A stretch of 64,000 nucleotides of DNA from Paraburkholderia sp. D15 (GCF_029910215.1 NZ_CP110396.1:1674001-1738000), one strand, 5' to 3'. Positions 18,462 through 27,761 are shown, counted from the stretch's first letter. A program made the numbers and translations. Notes: a model not told the origin generated them from the letters alone.

Positions 18462-19661
18462 TCAGATCACGCCGAGTTCGCGGCCGACGCGCGCGAACGC
18501 GTCCACGGCGCGGTCGATCTGCTCGGTCGTATGCGCGGCGCTCATCTGCGTGCGGATGCGCGCGCGCCCCTTCGGGACCACCGGAAACGAGAAGCCGATC
18601 ACGTAGACGCCTTCCTTCAATAAGGCGTCGGCCATCTTCGACGCGAGTTGCGCGTCGCCCAGCATGACCGGAATGATCGGATGTTCGCCGGGCACGAGCG
18701 TGAAGCCGAGCGCGCTCATCTTGCTGCGGAAGTGCGCGCCGTTTTCGCGCACACGTGCCCGCAATTGCGCGCCTTCGTCGCTGGCCAGCAGTTCGAGTAC
18801 TTCCAGCGACGCGGCGGCAATGCTCGGCGTCAATGTGTTCGAGAACAGATACGGACGCGAGCGCTGACGCAGCAATTCCACGATTTCCTTGCGCGCCGCG
18901 ACGTAACCGCCCGATGCGCCGCCAAGCGCTTTGCCGAGCGTGCCGGTAATGATGTCGACGCGCGCCATCACGCCGCAATGCTCCGGTGTGCCGCGGCCAT
19001 GTTCGCCGACGAAACCCACGGCGTGCGAATCGTCGACCATTACGAGCGCGCCGTAGCGATCCGCCAGATCGCAGATACCGGCGAGGTTGGCGATGATGCC
19101 GTCCATCGAGAACACGCCGTCCGTCGCGATCAGCTTGAAGCGCGCGCCGGCGGCGTCCGCTTCCTTCAGACGCGCCTCGAGATCGGCGAGGTCGTTGTTC
19201 TTGTAGCGAAAGCGTTTCGCCTTGGAAAGCCGCACACCATCGATGATGCTGGCGTGATTCAACTCGTCGCTGATGATCGCGTCGTTCTCGTCGAGCAGCG
19301 TTTCGAACAGGCCGCCGTTTGCGTCGAAACAGCTGGAATAGAGAATACAGTCGTCGGTTTGCAGAAATGCGGCGAGCGCCGTTTCGAGCTGCTTGTGCAC
19401 GCTTTGCGTGCCACAGATGAAGCGCACCGACGCCATGCCGAAGCCGTCGCGGTCGAGACCCTGCTTCGCGGCGTCGATCAGACGCGCGTCGTCGGCAAGA
19501 CCCAGGTAGTTGTTCGCGCAGAAATTGAGTACGCCTGTGCCGTTCGCCAGCCGGATGTCGGCCGATTGCGGGCTGTCGATCACGCGCTCGTGCTTATAGA
19601 AGCCGTCGGCGCGAATCTGTTCGAGAGTGCCGCGCAGATGGGCGAGGTAAAGGTCACGCAT
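18462..19661 (-). CDS. kbl: Glycine C-acetyltransferase (2-amino-3-ketobutyrate CoA ligase)
   Basis: A 399-residue PLP enzyme of the alpha-oxoamine synthase family. Landmarks are [27 protein letters not shown], and the lysine motif [14 protein letters not shown]. It converts 2-amino-3-ketobutyrate and CoA to glycine and acetyl-CoA, completing threonine breakdown with tdh. I chose the ATG at 19659-19661 ([16 protein letters not shown]), which matches the family start; a TTG start farther upstream would add unrelated residues across the promoter. Confidence 0.95.
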   Translation of the reverse strand: MRDLYLAHLRGTLEQIRADGFYKHERVIDSPQSADIRLANGTGVLNFCANNYLGLADDARLIDAAKQGLDRDGFGMASVRFICGTQSVHKQLETALAAFLQTDDCILYSSCFDANGGLFETLLDENDAIISDELNHASIIDGVRLSKAKRFRYKNNDLADLEARLKEADAAGARFKLIATDGVFSMDGIIANLAGICDLADRYGALVMVDDSHAVGFVGEHGRGTPEHCGVMARVDIITGTLGKALGGASGGYVAARKEIVELLRQRSRPYLFSNTLTPSIAAASLEVLELLASDEGAQLRARVRENGAHFRSKMSALGFTLVPGEHPIIPVMLGDAQLASKMADALLKEGVYVIGFSFPVVPKGRARIRTQMSAAHTTEQIDRAVDAFARVGRELGVI

Positions 19662-19808
19662 GAACCAGACTCCTGAAATGGGTGGGTGCGCCCGCGCCGT
19701 TGTGCGGCACGGGCGGCCACGAAGCAGCCTGTTATAGTCGGCTGTCAGCTTTATCGGATAAATTCGTTTTTTCGAACTAAAATCCGGTATATCGAACAAC
19801 TCTAAACG
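19662..19808. promoter_or_regulatory. Divergent kbl / XRE-cupin control region
   Basis: This 147-base gap separates kbl and its likely regulator. It becomes AT-rich at 19740-19800 and carries related words TTATCGGATAAATT, TTTCGAACTAAAA and ATATCGAAC. These could form the operator for the cupin regulator transcribed to the right. I did not assign -35 and -10 boxes. Confidence 0.4.
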
Positions 19809-20456
19809 ATGGGTCAGGAAATGGCAAGTTCGGGTAATCGCCGCGTTTCGGCTGTTTCGGCCGCCGCGGCGCCTGCGGCAAGCGCGCTGCCGGCCTCCGC
19901 GAGCGCGGCACCGCCACGCGTTGGCGAGCAGATTCAGCGTTTGCGCGCCGAACGCCGGATGACGCTCGACGATCTGTCGCGCGCGGCCGGTGTGTCGAAG
20001 TCCATGCTATCGGAAATCGAGCGCGACAAGGCCAATCCGACCATCGCGGTCGCCTGGCGGTTGACCAACGCGCTAGGCGTCAGCCTCGACTCGCTGTTCG
20101 CGCCGCAGAAAACGCCCGAGGCCATCGCCGTCTCCGGTCCGCATGAGATTCCCACGTTGAGCGGCCACGACGCCAAATATCAGTTGCGAGTGTGGGGGCC
20201 GATCGAACTCGCCGGTAAGTTCGAGTGGTACGAACTGACGCTGCAACCCGGCGGGGCGCTGGTGTCGAACGCGCACGAACCCGGCACGCGCGAACACCTG
20301 ACCGTGTTGCACGGCACGATCGAAATCGATGCGGCCGGCACGACGAAGCGCCTGAAGAGCGCGGACACCGCGCGCTATGTCGCGGACGAACCGCACGCGA
20401 TCCGCAATGCCGGTAAAGGCGAGGCGAAAGCCTTGCTGGTGGTGATTCACGGCTAG
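19809..20456 (+). CDS. XRE-family regulator with cupin domain
   Basis: A 215-residue protein. The alanine-rich leader (~35 residues) is followed by an HTH_3 domain at ~38-95 ([23 protein letters not shown], in part; [23 protein letters not shown]) and a C-terminal cupin at ~140-215 ([22 protein letters not shown], in part). This architecture senses a small metabolite and often controls amino-acid catabolism. Being divergent from kbl-tdh, it is the likely threonine or glycine responsive regulator; that link is inference. Confidence 0.87.
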   Translation: MGQEMASSGNRRVSAVSAAAAPAASALPASASAAPPRVGEQIQRLRAERRMTLDDLSRAAGVSKSMLSEIERDKANPTIAVAWRLTNALGVSLDSLFAPQKTPEAIAVSGPHEIPTLSGHDAKYQLRVWGPIELAGKFEWYELTLQPGGALVSNAHEPGTREHLTVLHGTIEIDAAGTTKRLKSADTARYVADEPHAIRNAGKGEAKALLVVIHG

Positions 20457-20529
20457 CCGGCAGGCTCACCTTTCTGTGGATGACGTGGATTCGGATGATT
20501 AGATGGTTGGCAGGAGGTTGCGTCGAACA

Positions 20530-20545
20530 CTGTATATTTGTACAG
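20530..20545 (+). promoter_or_regulatory. LexA (SOS) box
   Basis: CTGTATATTTGTACAG fits the consensus CTGT-N8-ACAG exactly, and its core is close to the strong TATATATA form. It ends 25 bases before the ATG of the gene at 20571, the usual place for a LexA operator overlapping the promoter. Confidence 0.8.
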
Positions 20546-20570
20546 TATTGGGTATCGACTGGAGCCGACC

Positions 20571-20969
20571 ATGAACGACCTGACGACCGACCCTACCGAC
20601 CACGCTCTGGCCGCGCTGCGCTATCAAACCGCCGCGCGCGACCTCGAACGCATCGTGCGCGCCATCGCCGCGCGGTACATCGTTCAGCAGGTGCCGCTAA
20701 CCTGGCGCCTTCTGCACGCCATCGAGGCGGAAGCGCTCGCCGACCTCGGTTTCGCCAGCCGTCATGACGCGCTGATGCTTGGGCTGTTTCAGCGACCTTC
20801 CGAGTTGCCTTATCCGGAAACGGACGAAGGCGTCGACTTCGGCATGTCGACGGCGTTGCCCGCCGTGTTCGCGTTCGCTGTTTGCGCTTATGAAGAAGCC
20901 GCTCGCCGCGCGACTCGGTCGGCGGGACAGGATGCGCCGCTCAAACGCGCGCGCGCCTGGGGCGATTAG
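20571..20969 (+). CDS. Hypothetical protein, probably SOS-regulated
   Basis: A 132-residue protein beginning MNDLTTDPTDHALAALRYQT after a GGAG site 6 bases upstream. It is mostly helical by composition (RDLERIVRAIAARYIVQQVPLTWRLL, in parts) with an acidic middle (YPETDEGVDFGMS). I recognise no domain. The perfect LexA box just upstream suggests induction on DNA damage. It is followed after 130 bases by the recombinase-like gene, which might share its transcript. Confidence 0.6.
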   Translation: MNDLTTDPTDHALAALRYQTAARDLERIVRAIAARYIVQQVPLTWRLLHAIEAEALADLGFASRHDALMLGLFQRPSELPYPETDEGVDFGMSTALPAVFAFAVCAYEEAARRATRSAGQDAPLKRARAWGD

Positions 20970-21099
20970 TCTTCTCTGTCTTGGCCGTTTTGGCCGTTTG
21001 GGCGGTTCCGTTCGCTCTCCTGGGTTTGTCCTCTCGTCGTAGTCGTTTGCTTCACCCCGTTAGCCCCTACAATGTGTGCAACTAACGGAAAGAGAAGCC

Positions 21100-22182
21100 A
21101 TGTCACCTCCCAACCTGTCCGACCCCGTTCCCCGGCCCGCGCCCTCCACCGATCTTTTCGATCAGCAGCGTGACGACTGGCGTCGCGATCCGCAGATCGC
21201 CTTCGACGCGTGGCTTGCCATGCAACATTTCCGGCGGTCGTCGGCCGAGGTTTATCAAGCGCAATGGGGACAGTTTCTCGACTGGCTTGCGGTACGTCAG
21301 AAAAGTCTCGTGACGGTGGATACGCAAACCATCGCCGAATTCGTCGGCAGTCTGGCGGTTCGAAAGCCACAGCGCGTCCGCTATCTGCGCCTGATCGAGC
21401 GGGTGCTGGATCATGTCCGCGAAATCGAATCCGCGTCGACCAATCCCGCCCGCTTCATCGCTCAGGATGGCGAAGCAAACTGGCGCAACGCCCGCGACAA
21501 TGAACCCACCGGCTTTCTCACCCATGCCGAACGGACCGCGCTGATTGCACATCTGTTCTCGCCATTGCCGGCGATGTCGGCGGCGCAGCGTTGGCGAGAG
21601 CGGCGCGATCGGGCACTGATCGCTGTGTTTCTCGGCGGCGGACTGAAAACCGGCGAGGCGGGCGCACTTTCGGTTAGTTGCGTGATTGCTGGCTCGCCGT
21701 GGGTCACGATCGAGTCCGCGAATCCGATGCTGACGCGCCGTACCCGGCTTGCTCCCTTCGCGGCGGCCATTCTCGACACATGGCTCGCCGAGCGGCGTCT
21801 GTCGGAATTGGCGGGCAATCTTGTCTTCCCCGCATCGCCTTCCGGGCGGCCGATGCACAAGGCCACCATGCTGCGTTCGGTCGACGCGCTGGTCGACGCC
21901 GCCGGCATCGCCGCGTCGCGTACCTCACGCGCCAGTCCGCAAACGCTGCGCAACACGTTCGCGGCGGACCTGTTCGAAAGCGGGGTAGAGGCGGAACTGG
22001 TCGGACAATGGCTGGGATTTGTGCAGGGCGTCTCGGCGAACCGGCTTTATCGCGCGTGGGAGATGTGGGCAGATCGACAGGATCCGCCCATCGTCGACGA
22101 ACCGGATCCGGCGGCTCGACCTTTGGCAGAACCTAGACGCGACGGGCGTTTGACGAGGAAAAAGGGAGGAATCGAGCCCTGA
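21100..22182 (+). CDS. Tyrosine recombinase-like protein with altered catalytic residues
   Basis: A 360-residue protein with a SAM-like N-terminal DNA-binding domain (~35-115: RRSSAEVYQAQWGQFLDWLA) and a phage-integrase catalytic fold (~140-330). The expected first arginine is lysine (GLKTGEAG, K183). The box II histidine is glutamine (SPQTLRNTFA, Q281; R284 kept). The LGH histidine is phenylalanine (LGF307). The nucleophile tyrosine is present (NRLYRAW, Y317). Three of the six usual catalytic positions are thus changed. It adjoins the chromid origin and its 3' end overlaps an inverted iteron. It may act as an origin-region DNA-binding factor rather than an active integrase. Confidence 0.8.
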   Translation: MSPPNLSDPVPRPAPSTDLFDQQRDDWRRDPQIAFDAWLAMQHFRRSSAEVYQAQWGQFLDWLAVRQKSLVTVDTQTIAEFVGSLAVRKPQRVRYLRLIERVLDHVREIESASTNPARFIAQDGEANWRNARDNEPTGFLTHAERTALIAHLFSPLPAMSAAQRWRERRDRALIAVFLGGGLKTGEAGALSVSCVIAGSPWVTIESANPMLTRRTRLAPFAAAILDTWLAERRLSELAGNLVFPASPSGRPMHKATMLRSVDALVDAAGIAASRTSRASPQTLRNTFAADLFESGVEAELVGQWLGFVQGVSANRLYRAWEMWADRQDPPIVDEPDPAARPLAEPRRDGRLTRKKGGIEP

Positions 22183-22219
22183 AAATCCTCACCTTTGGAG
22201 TCCCGAATTTCCTCACCTT
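22176..22219 (-). repeat. Two inverted iterons between recombinase-like gene and kfrA
   Basis: GCCCTGAAAATCCTCACCTT (22176-22195) and GTCCCGAATTTCCTCACCTT (22200-22219) are reverse-strand copies of the origin iteron, with starts 24 bases apart. They point opposite to the main array and lie between two converging genes, so they are unlikely to be promoter operators. Initiator titration or DNA looping (handcuffing) is a natural reading. Confidence 0.75.
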
Positions 22220-22253
22220 TAGCGTTTTATCCGTCGTGGCTGCACGTTATTCG

Positions 22254-23459
22254 TCATGCGGACGTCTCGATCGGGTCGTCCGACAGAAAACGGCTGACCG
22301 CTTCAAGCCTTGACTGGCCTAGCCCGGACGAGTGATCGCACTCCGGGCACTGCAACTCGAAGCGGTGATCGACTTGGGACAGCTCCGGCTCACCTTCCTC
22401 GCACTTTGGACAACGCGATGGCAGTTTCACGTGTCCGTCAGCCACGGTACCGATCGCCTGTAATTCAGCGCCACTTAGCCGCCCGGCTTCCACGAGCGAA
22501 CACAGCAGATTGGCGATCGCCGGGTCGATTCCCTGCTGGCCGCGCAGCGCGGCGACCTCCTTGGTGAGCGCATCGACTTCATCGGATTGCTCGCGCAGTT
22601 GCGCATCGAGCCGGTCGCCGCGCGCCTTGGCCGCTGCGATCTGCTGGATGAACTCGAATTCCTTCCGGCTGGCATCGCGAACGCCCGATTGGTAGGTAGC
22701 GGCCATGTTGCGCAGCGAATCCAGTTCGACCAGCATCGGTTTGACGCGACGTTCCGCTTCAGCGACCGCGTCTTTGATCTGCTGCGCATAATGTTCGGTG
22801 CTTTGCCGCAAATCGACGTGCAATGCGTCGATCCGGTCGCGAAGTGTCGCATTGGTGGCGAACTCGGACTCGAGGCGTTGCCGCAGCGTCTCGTTTTCCT
22901 GTTCGATTCGACGCACCGTCGCCTGTAAACCTTCCTGATGTGCATTGCCGTTCGTTGTCGCGCTGGATAGCTGGGTTTCCAGCGCGCGGACTCTATCCCA
23001 AGCGGTATCGGCACGTGCTTCGCTGCGTTTGATCGCGTCTTCCGATGCTTCGAGGCGAATTTCCGCGTCGCGGGTACGTTGAACGGCTTCCGTTAATTGC
23101 GTGCGAATTTCCGCGCGTTCATCGTCCAACGAAGTTTTCGCCTGGATGACCGCTTCTTCGAACAACGCACCCAGTAATTCGCCGGCGCGCTCTTCGAGCG
23201 CTTTCGGAATGGCGCCAGCACCGACCTTCACTCGAGACGCATGACGGATGCGTTCCCAGAAATGATCGATGTCTTTAGGAATGTCGCTCGCGCTACCGGT
23301 TTGCGTCAGATCACGGACAGCCGCCATGGAAGGGCGAATGCCGAGATCGAAAAACAGGCGCTTGCATGCGTGGAGAGAAAGTTCTTGCCGTCGCGCACCG
23401 CTGGTCCGCATCGCGTCGAGCTCGTCGCGAATGGTCTGCCGCAGCTGATCCAGATTCAT
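22254..23459 (-). CDS. kfrA: KfrA-like coiled-coil DNA-binding protein
   Basis: A 401-residue protein. The N-terminal KfrA-type DNA-binding domain (~1-100: LSLHACKRLFFDLGIRPSMAAVRDLTQTGSA, in parts) is followed by a long coiled coil (~105-320) rich in Glu, Arg and Ala heptads. A C-terminal zinc-ribbon-like module (CPKCEEGEPE... CPECDH) ends the chain. KfrA proteins are plasmid stability and nucleoid-type factors. The ATG at 23457-23459 has GAGG upstream. It lies on the side of the iteron array opposite repA and probably supports chromid maintenance. The zinc ribbon is an addition to the classic plasmid KfrA. Confidence 0.8.
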   Translation of the reverse strand: MNLDQLRQTIRDELDAMRTSGARRQELSLHACKRLFFDLGIRPSMAAVRDLTQTGSASDIPKDIDHFWERIRHASRVKVGAGAIPKALEERAGELLGALFEEAVIQAKTSLDDERAEIRTQLTEAVQRTRDAEIRLEASEDAIKRSEARADTAWDRVRALETQLSSATTNGNAHQEGLQATVRRIEQENETLRQRLESEFATNATLRDRIDALHVDLRQSTEHYAQQIKDAVAEAERRVKPMLVELDSLRNMAATYQSGVRDASRKEFEFIQQIAAAKARGDRLDAQLREQSDEVDALTKEVAALRGQQGIDPAIANLLCSLVEAGRLSGAELQAIGTVADGHVKLPSRCPKCEEGEPELSQVDHRFELQCPECDHSSGLGQSRLEAVSRFLSDDPIETSA

Positions 23460-25238
23460 GTATACCTCGATGTCACTCGAATTCCACGAATCATAACAAT
23501 TTACGTAGTGTTTGATACGAATTTGTTCGGTGCTATGTCTTTTGGCCAATTCCGCGTGATCTGACGCTTTAGACGTGCATCGTAAACGTCATAGCGACGC
23601 CTTTTCCGTGAAACAAAACGAAGAATAGCCAATAAGTCTTTGTAGACAAACAGTTTTATCTGGTTTTTCAGTGATCGCGTACTGTTTCACGACACGTATC
23701 ACGGCGGCAGCGTGGTTTTGGAGGCTGTTGTCCGAAGGACGCACGGGGTAGGTTCTAGAGAGTAATAAAAGTAAACACCTTTGAACCCATGTTAAAAACG
23801 TTAACGCCATGGCAAAGCCTTACCTGGTGGGCGTTTCAGAGAAGTAAGGTGAAGCTTTCCGGGAGAGATGGTGAGGTCTTGCGGGAGGGTTGAGTGATGG
23901 GGTTCGGGGGCCTTGGTGAGCGGGTCCGGGACACAACGTGAGCGGGTTCGGGACCGATGGGCAAAGTACGGTTAACACAAAGGTGAGATTTTGCGGGACC
24001 TGGCCGCCGGGAACGGCCCGTTGGCACGGAATTCAATGCAGTGCGGGTGGTTTGGCCGAAGGTGAGCGCTTTCGGGACATGCTTGTCGGCTGATTTTTGT
24101 CTGTGTTACGGCCGCGGTTACCCCTTTGGTGAGTCAAGACGGGAGAAAACGGGAACCGAAGGTGAGATTTTACGGGGCTCCGCTGCCATTTTTGCCAGAT
24201 TTTTGTGCATTGCAGGCTTAAGGTGAGTGTTTGCGGGAGCTGGTCAGTGCCCGAAGTGCGCTTTGGCATGGAGCTTGAGGTGTTTGTCGACGCGTGGAGG
24301 CCTAAGGTGAGGGAATTCGGGAGCGTGCAGGCGACGGAAGCGGTGGAGCATGAAACGCTCCAGTTTTGGACAAAGGTGAGGTTTTTCGGGAGGCTTTTGA
24401 GGTCCTCGATAGCGCTGAGGTGAGGGAATTCGGGACAAAAAAGCGCGTGTCGGCCCGGAAAAGCCCGTTGGACGTACGCCGAATCACATGGAAATCCTGC
24501 TCGCTAAATTTCAAAGGTGAGGCTTTTCGGGATGTTTCGGGAGGCTATGCGGCGCGAGGAAATTCACCGAGGAATTGCCCAAGGTGAGATTTTGCGGGAC
24601 CTCACCACGCGTTAGTTGCCAATTCATGTTTTCTAATTGCATGAATTCATTGAATATTTTTTGTGTGTGCCGCAAAGGTGAGGGTTTTCAGGAGCTTGCG
24701 ACGTCGCTGATTATTCTGCGTTGCGGCGTCTCAGGTGAGTATTTTCGGGAGCGATTTCCCACTGTCCAACATGCTCGTTACGCTCAAGGCCTCGCCGTTT
24801 CAGGCCTCGCGCCGCGGTAAAGGTGAGTGTTTTCGGGGGCGTGTCGAGAGAGTTGAGGCCAGCGTGTAGATGAAAGCGAGGTTTCGCACCGGTTGGAGCC
24901 CTTCCTGGCTGACGGATTCGGTCTCGCTGGCTGCGAGTGAGGCGTCGCTCGCTCGATCGCTCGCCGTGAAAAGCCCCAAAATATTTTTCAGGTGAGAATA
25001 TTCGGGAGCAGGTCAGCACGCTTGCGTTTACCTGGCGGAAAGCCTGAATTTGCCTGGCCCGCGACCCGTAAGGATGGTCTCGACCTGGCTCCAGACAATG
25101 AGGTGAGGGTTTTCGGGAGTTGCTCGAGGTGAGCCGTGCTTCGTAAACTGACTTCACCCGCAACGGTGAGAGGCCTGCTATAGACGGGTATCACCACAGC
25201 CGGTATGCTCTCGCCAAATTCCCTCCTCGACCCGACGC
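23460..25238. other. Candidate replication origin of a secondary chromosome
   Basis: About 1.8 kb without a supported gene lies between kfrA and the initiator gene. The left third (about 23500-23820) is clearly AT-richer than its surroundings and could be the unwinding element. The rest carries 19 direct iterons. I found no exact DnaA box (TTATCCACA) inside it. The last iteron lies about 120 bases before the repA start, so initiator autorepression is likely. Confidence 0.8.
23846..25119 (+). repeat. Array of 19 iterons
   Basis: Direct repeats near AAGGTGAGnnTTTTCGGGAG start at 23846, 23868, 23913, 23935, 23980, 24059, 24126, 24159, 24220, 24304, 24373, 24417, 24514, 24581, 24675, 24732, 24820, 24989 and 25100. 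All have the same orientation. GGTGAG is kept in all but the first (GGTGAA) and the fourth (CGTGAG); the A/T-rich centre and the GGGA-type end vary. Spacing is tight (22 bases) on the left and widens to over 100 bases toward repA. This is the signature of an iteron-controlled origin bound by a Rep_3 initiator. Confidence 0.92.
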
Positions 25239-26594
25239 ATGGCCACTAAGCGCGCGAAGAAGACCGACGTAGTTAGCCCCAGCTCGGCCGAATTGCGCAA
25301 AGCCGTCGAGGCGATCGCGATTCAGCCCAAAAGCGGCAAGATCACGCTGCTGACCCGCAAGCTGTTCAACGTGCTGCTTGCGGTCGCTCAGCAGGCGGAC
25401 GAATCGGGCGACACGTATCGCGCGCTGCTGTCCGACATCGTCGCCAACTCCGCATTCGATTCCAACGACACCGCCCTCGTCAAAGAGCATTTGCGGCGCA
25501 TGGTGTCGGTGCAGGTCGAATGGAGCAGTGGCACGTCCAGTCAGAAGCCGGGCCGCAAATGGGGTATTTCCACGTTGATTGCCGACGCGGAAATTCTCGA
25601 AGATCCCACTACGCGCCGCGTGTGGGTCGAGTTCTCGTTCGCACCGAAAATCAAGAAGAAGCTGCTCGACCCGGTGCAATACGCGCGGCTGAGTCTTCAG
25701 TTTCAGAGCCAGTTGCGCAGCAGCGCGGGCCTCGCGCTCTACGAGATCTGCGTGCGCTATCTGACCAACCCCAGTCATCTGACGATGCGCGAGACGTGGG
25801 AATGGTGGCGCCCTATCCTCTCCGGCACGCCGGACACGGAAGCCGGCGACGAGGCGAAGCGCGAATACAAGTACTTCAAGCGCGATTACCTGCGTCCGGC
25901 CATTGCCGAAGTCAACGCGGTCACGAATATCTTTGTCGAGCTGATCGAACATCGGGAAGGACGGCGCGTCGCCGAGATCCAGTTCCGTGTGACCGAGCGC
26001 AAGCAGCCGATGCTCGCGCTCGACGAACACCCGAACGTGTTCGACAGCACGCTGGTCGACCGGATGGTGAAGATCGGCATTCCGCTGAAGGAAGCGCAGA
26101 CCCTTTACGCCGATAGCGAAGAGAACCGGATCCGCGCCGCGCTGCAAATGACGGAACAACGCATGCGCAGCACGTCGTTGCCGCCGGTGCGCAGCGCGCC
26201 GGCGCTGTTCAAGGACGCGTTGAAGAAAGGCTATGCGCCCCCGGTCGAGGTGCTGCCGTCCGGCTCGGGCGCCGGTGGCAAGGCCGCGGTGGCGGCACCC
26301 GCCGACGATCTCAAGGCGCGCCTGCTGGGCGAGTACTCGGCGCATCGTCGCAAGGAAGCGTACGAGCTGTACAACGAGCAAGGTGAGTCGGAACGGGAGC
26401 TCGCGCGGCAATCGTTCGAAGAAGACGAGTTGCCGGCGCTCGGCACGCACATGCGCGACGACTGGCGTCGTCGTGGCCTCGATTCGAAGATCGTCGAGAC
26501 GGCGTTTTTCGATTGGCTGGCGCGCAAGACCTGGGGCGATCCGACCGATGGCGATCTGCTCGCCTTCACGCTGAGCCAATCGCGCGCGGCGTAA
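25239..26594 (+). CDS. repA: Rep_3-family replication initiator
   Basis: A 451-residue initiator. Two winged-helix regions of the RepA/RepB (Rep_3) type occupy ~20-260: LLTRKLFNVLLAVAQQAD, RSSAGLALYEICVRYLTNPSHLTMRETWEWWRP (in parts) and EYKYFKRDYLRPAIAEVNAVTNI. The C-terminal ~190 residues form an extra region longer than plasmid RepB proteins have. It binds iterons and opens the origin. It is convergent with parB, with a shared terminator at 26603-26645. Iterons upstream suggest self-repression. Confidence 0.93.
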   Translation: MATKRAKKTDVVSPSSAELRKAVEAIAIQPKSGKITLLTRKLFNVLLAVAQQADESGDTYRALLSDIVANSAFDSNDTALVKEHLRRMVSVQVEWSSGTSSQKPGRKWGISTLIADAEILEDPTTRRVWVEFSFAPKIKKKLLDPVQYARLSLQFQSQLRSSAGLALYEICVRYLTNPSHLTMRETWEWWRPILSGTPDTEAGDEAKREYKYFKRDYLRPAIAEVNAVTNIFVELIEHREGRRVAEIQFRVTERKQPMLALDEHPNVFDSTLVDRMVKIGIPLKEAQTLYADSEENRIRAALQMTEQRMRSTSLPPVRSAPALFKDALKKGYAPPVEVLPSGSGAGGKAAVAAPADDLKARLLGEYSAHRRKEAYELYNEQGESERELARQSFEEDELPALGTHMRDDWRRRGLDSKIVETAFFDWLARKTWGDPTDGDLLAFTLSQSRAA

Positions 26595-26602
26595 TCCATT
26601 CA

Positions 26603-26645
26603 GCAAAAAAGGGCGGAGGCGCTTGATGTAGCGCCTCCGCCCTTT
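26603..26645. terminator. Bidirectional terminator between repA and parB
   Basis: GGGCGGAGGCGC (26609-26620) pairs exactly with GCGCCTCCGCCC (26629-26640) around an 8-base loop. An A6 tract precedes the stem and a T5 tract follows it, so it should work on both strands for the converging repA and parB transcripts. Confidence 0.9.
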
Positions 26646-26677
26646 TTCTTGCTACGCCCAAACTTCCGTTATTTGCT

Positions 26678-27736
26678 TTACTTCAGCATCTTCTCAATCT
26701 GACGAAGGATGTCGTCGCGCTTTTCACGAGAGAGCCCTTTCAAGCGCAGTTCGATCCGGTCATCGCCGTACGATTTGAGATCACCGACCGAGACGCCATC
26801 CATCTTGATCTCGAGACGCTGAGCGTAGCGCTGGCGCCCCGCCGGCTTGCTGCTCTCCTGCTCGCTCGCCCGGCCTTTCACGATGTCCGCAACCTGGCGC
26901 GTGCTCAGGTCGTCGGAGAGGATTTTGTTGATCAGACGAAGCGTCGCATCCGCGCCGCGAGCCGTGTGATACCGGCCGACCTGATACGCCATGTTCGAGC
27001 CGAAGCGGTCCGGGCGCGCGACCATCTCGTGCATCACGACCTCGGGCAGCTTGGCGATCGACAACGCGACCGTTACCGTCGACTCGTCCAGTCCAAGGTG
27101 CTCCGCAAGCTCCTTCTGGCTCTGGAAATGCCGATCGTCGAGAAAGCGTTTCCAGACCACCGCGTTGTCGAACACGGTTTGCGAATCGCGCTGGACGTTC
27201 AGGTCGTAGCCGAGCTTGTAGCTCTGAATACCGATCGGCAGGTCGATGACGATCGCCTTCACCGATTCCTTGTTCGCTTCCTTCAACGCACGTACGCGCC
27301 GGCCGCCATCGCTGACGAAGTAGCTGCCGGGATTGTCGTAGTCGGGAATGACGTGGATCGCTTGCTGTTGACCTTGCTTCGCCAGATTCACGGCGAGTTC
27401 GGCGATCGACGCCTTCAGATAAAAGTGCCGCGGGTTGAACGGGCTCGGCTTGATCGTCTTCAGCGCGAGGTCGATCACCTGACCTGGGCGGTAGTGATGC
27501 GCGAGACGCCATGCGCGATAGGCAGCAGATTCGTCGGCGATGTCGAGGGTTTCGGCATCGTCGAGTGCCGACGACGGCGCGACGGCGGGCATCGAACGGC
27601 TCGGGATCTCATTGCCCTTCGGGCCGTTCTTGACCAGACCGTCGATGGCGTTCAGACGGTCGAGTGCGGTTCGCTTTTCGCTGCTGGTCGTGTCAGGACG
27701 TGCTTGAAAGCCTTTGGCAAATTGGGAGGGTTTCAT
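26678..27736 (-). CDS. parB: ParB-family partition protein
   Basis: A 352-residue centromere-binding protein. The ParB nuclease/CTP-binding fold covers ~70-170 (VIDLALKTIKPSPFNPRHFY, SDGGRRVRALKEANKE). A helix-turn-helix follows (QKELAEHLGLDESTVTVALSIAKLP, in part), with a basic C-terminal dimer domain ending REKRDDILRQIEKMLK. It is co-oriented with parA, 25 bases downstream, and one parS-like palindrome lies in that gap. It should segregate this replicon. Confidence 0.95.
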   Translation of the reverse strand: MKPSQFAKGFQARPDTTSSEKRTALDRLNAIDGLVKNGPKGNEIPSRSMPAVAPSSALDDAETLDIADESAAYRAWRLAHHYRPGQVIDLALKTIKPSPFNPRHFYLKASIAELAVNLAKQGQQQAIHVIPDYDNPGSYFVSDGGRRVRALKEANKESVKAIVIDLPIGIQSYKLGYDLNVQRDSQTVFDNAVVWKRFLDDRHFQSQKELAEHLGLDESTVTVALSIAKLPEVVMHEMVARPDRFGSNMAYQVGRYHTARGADATLRLINKILSDDLSTRQVADIVKGRASEQESSKPAGRQRYAQRLEIKMDGVSVGDLKSYGDDRIELRLKGLSREKRDDILRQIEKMLK

Positions 27737-27745
27737 TCAGGGTCC

Positions 27746-27759
27746 TTTATGCGCATAAA
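27746..27759. promoter_or_regulatory. parS-like palindrome 1 (parA-parB gap)
   Basis: TTTATGCGCATAAA is a perfect 14-base palindrome between parA and parB, and the same core recurs at 28839 and 28952. Repeated perfect palindromes around parAB are the expected ParB-binding centromere sites. The GTTTATGCGCATAAAC form is consistent with what I recall for secondary chromosomes of Burkholderia. Confidence 0.85.
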
Positions 27760-27761
27760 TT

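Noticed and set aside
20571..22182. Integrated prophage or genomic island with attachment sites
   Set aside because: The recombinase-like gene has altered catalytic residues, no other phage genes are present, no tRNA gene is adjacent and I saw no flanking direct repeats.
23460..25238. CRISPR array
   Set aside because: The repeats are 20-base degenerate direct repeats with irregular spacing beside a Rep_3 gene, and there are no cas genes; iterons explain them.
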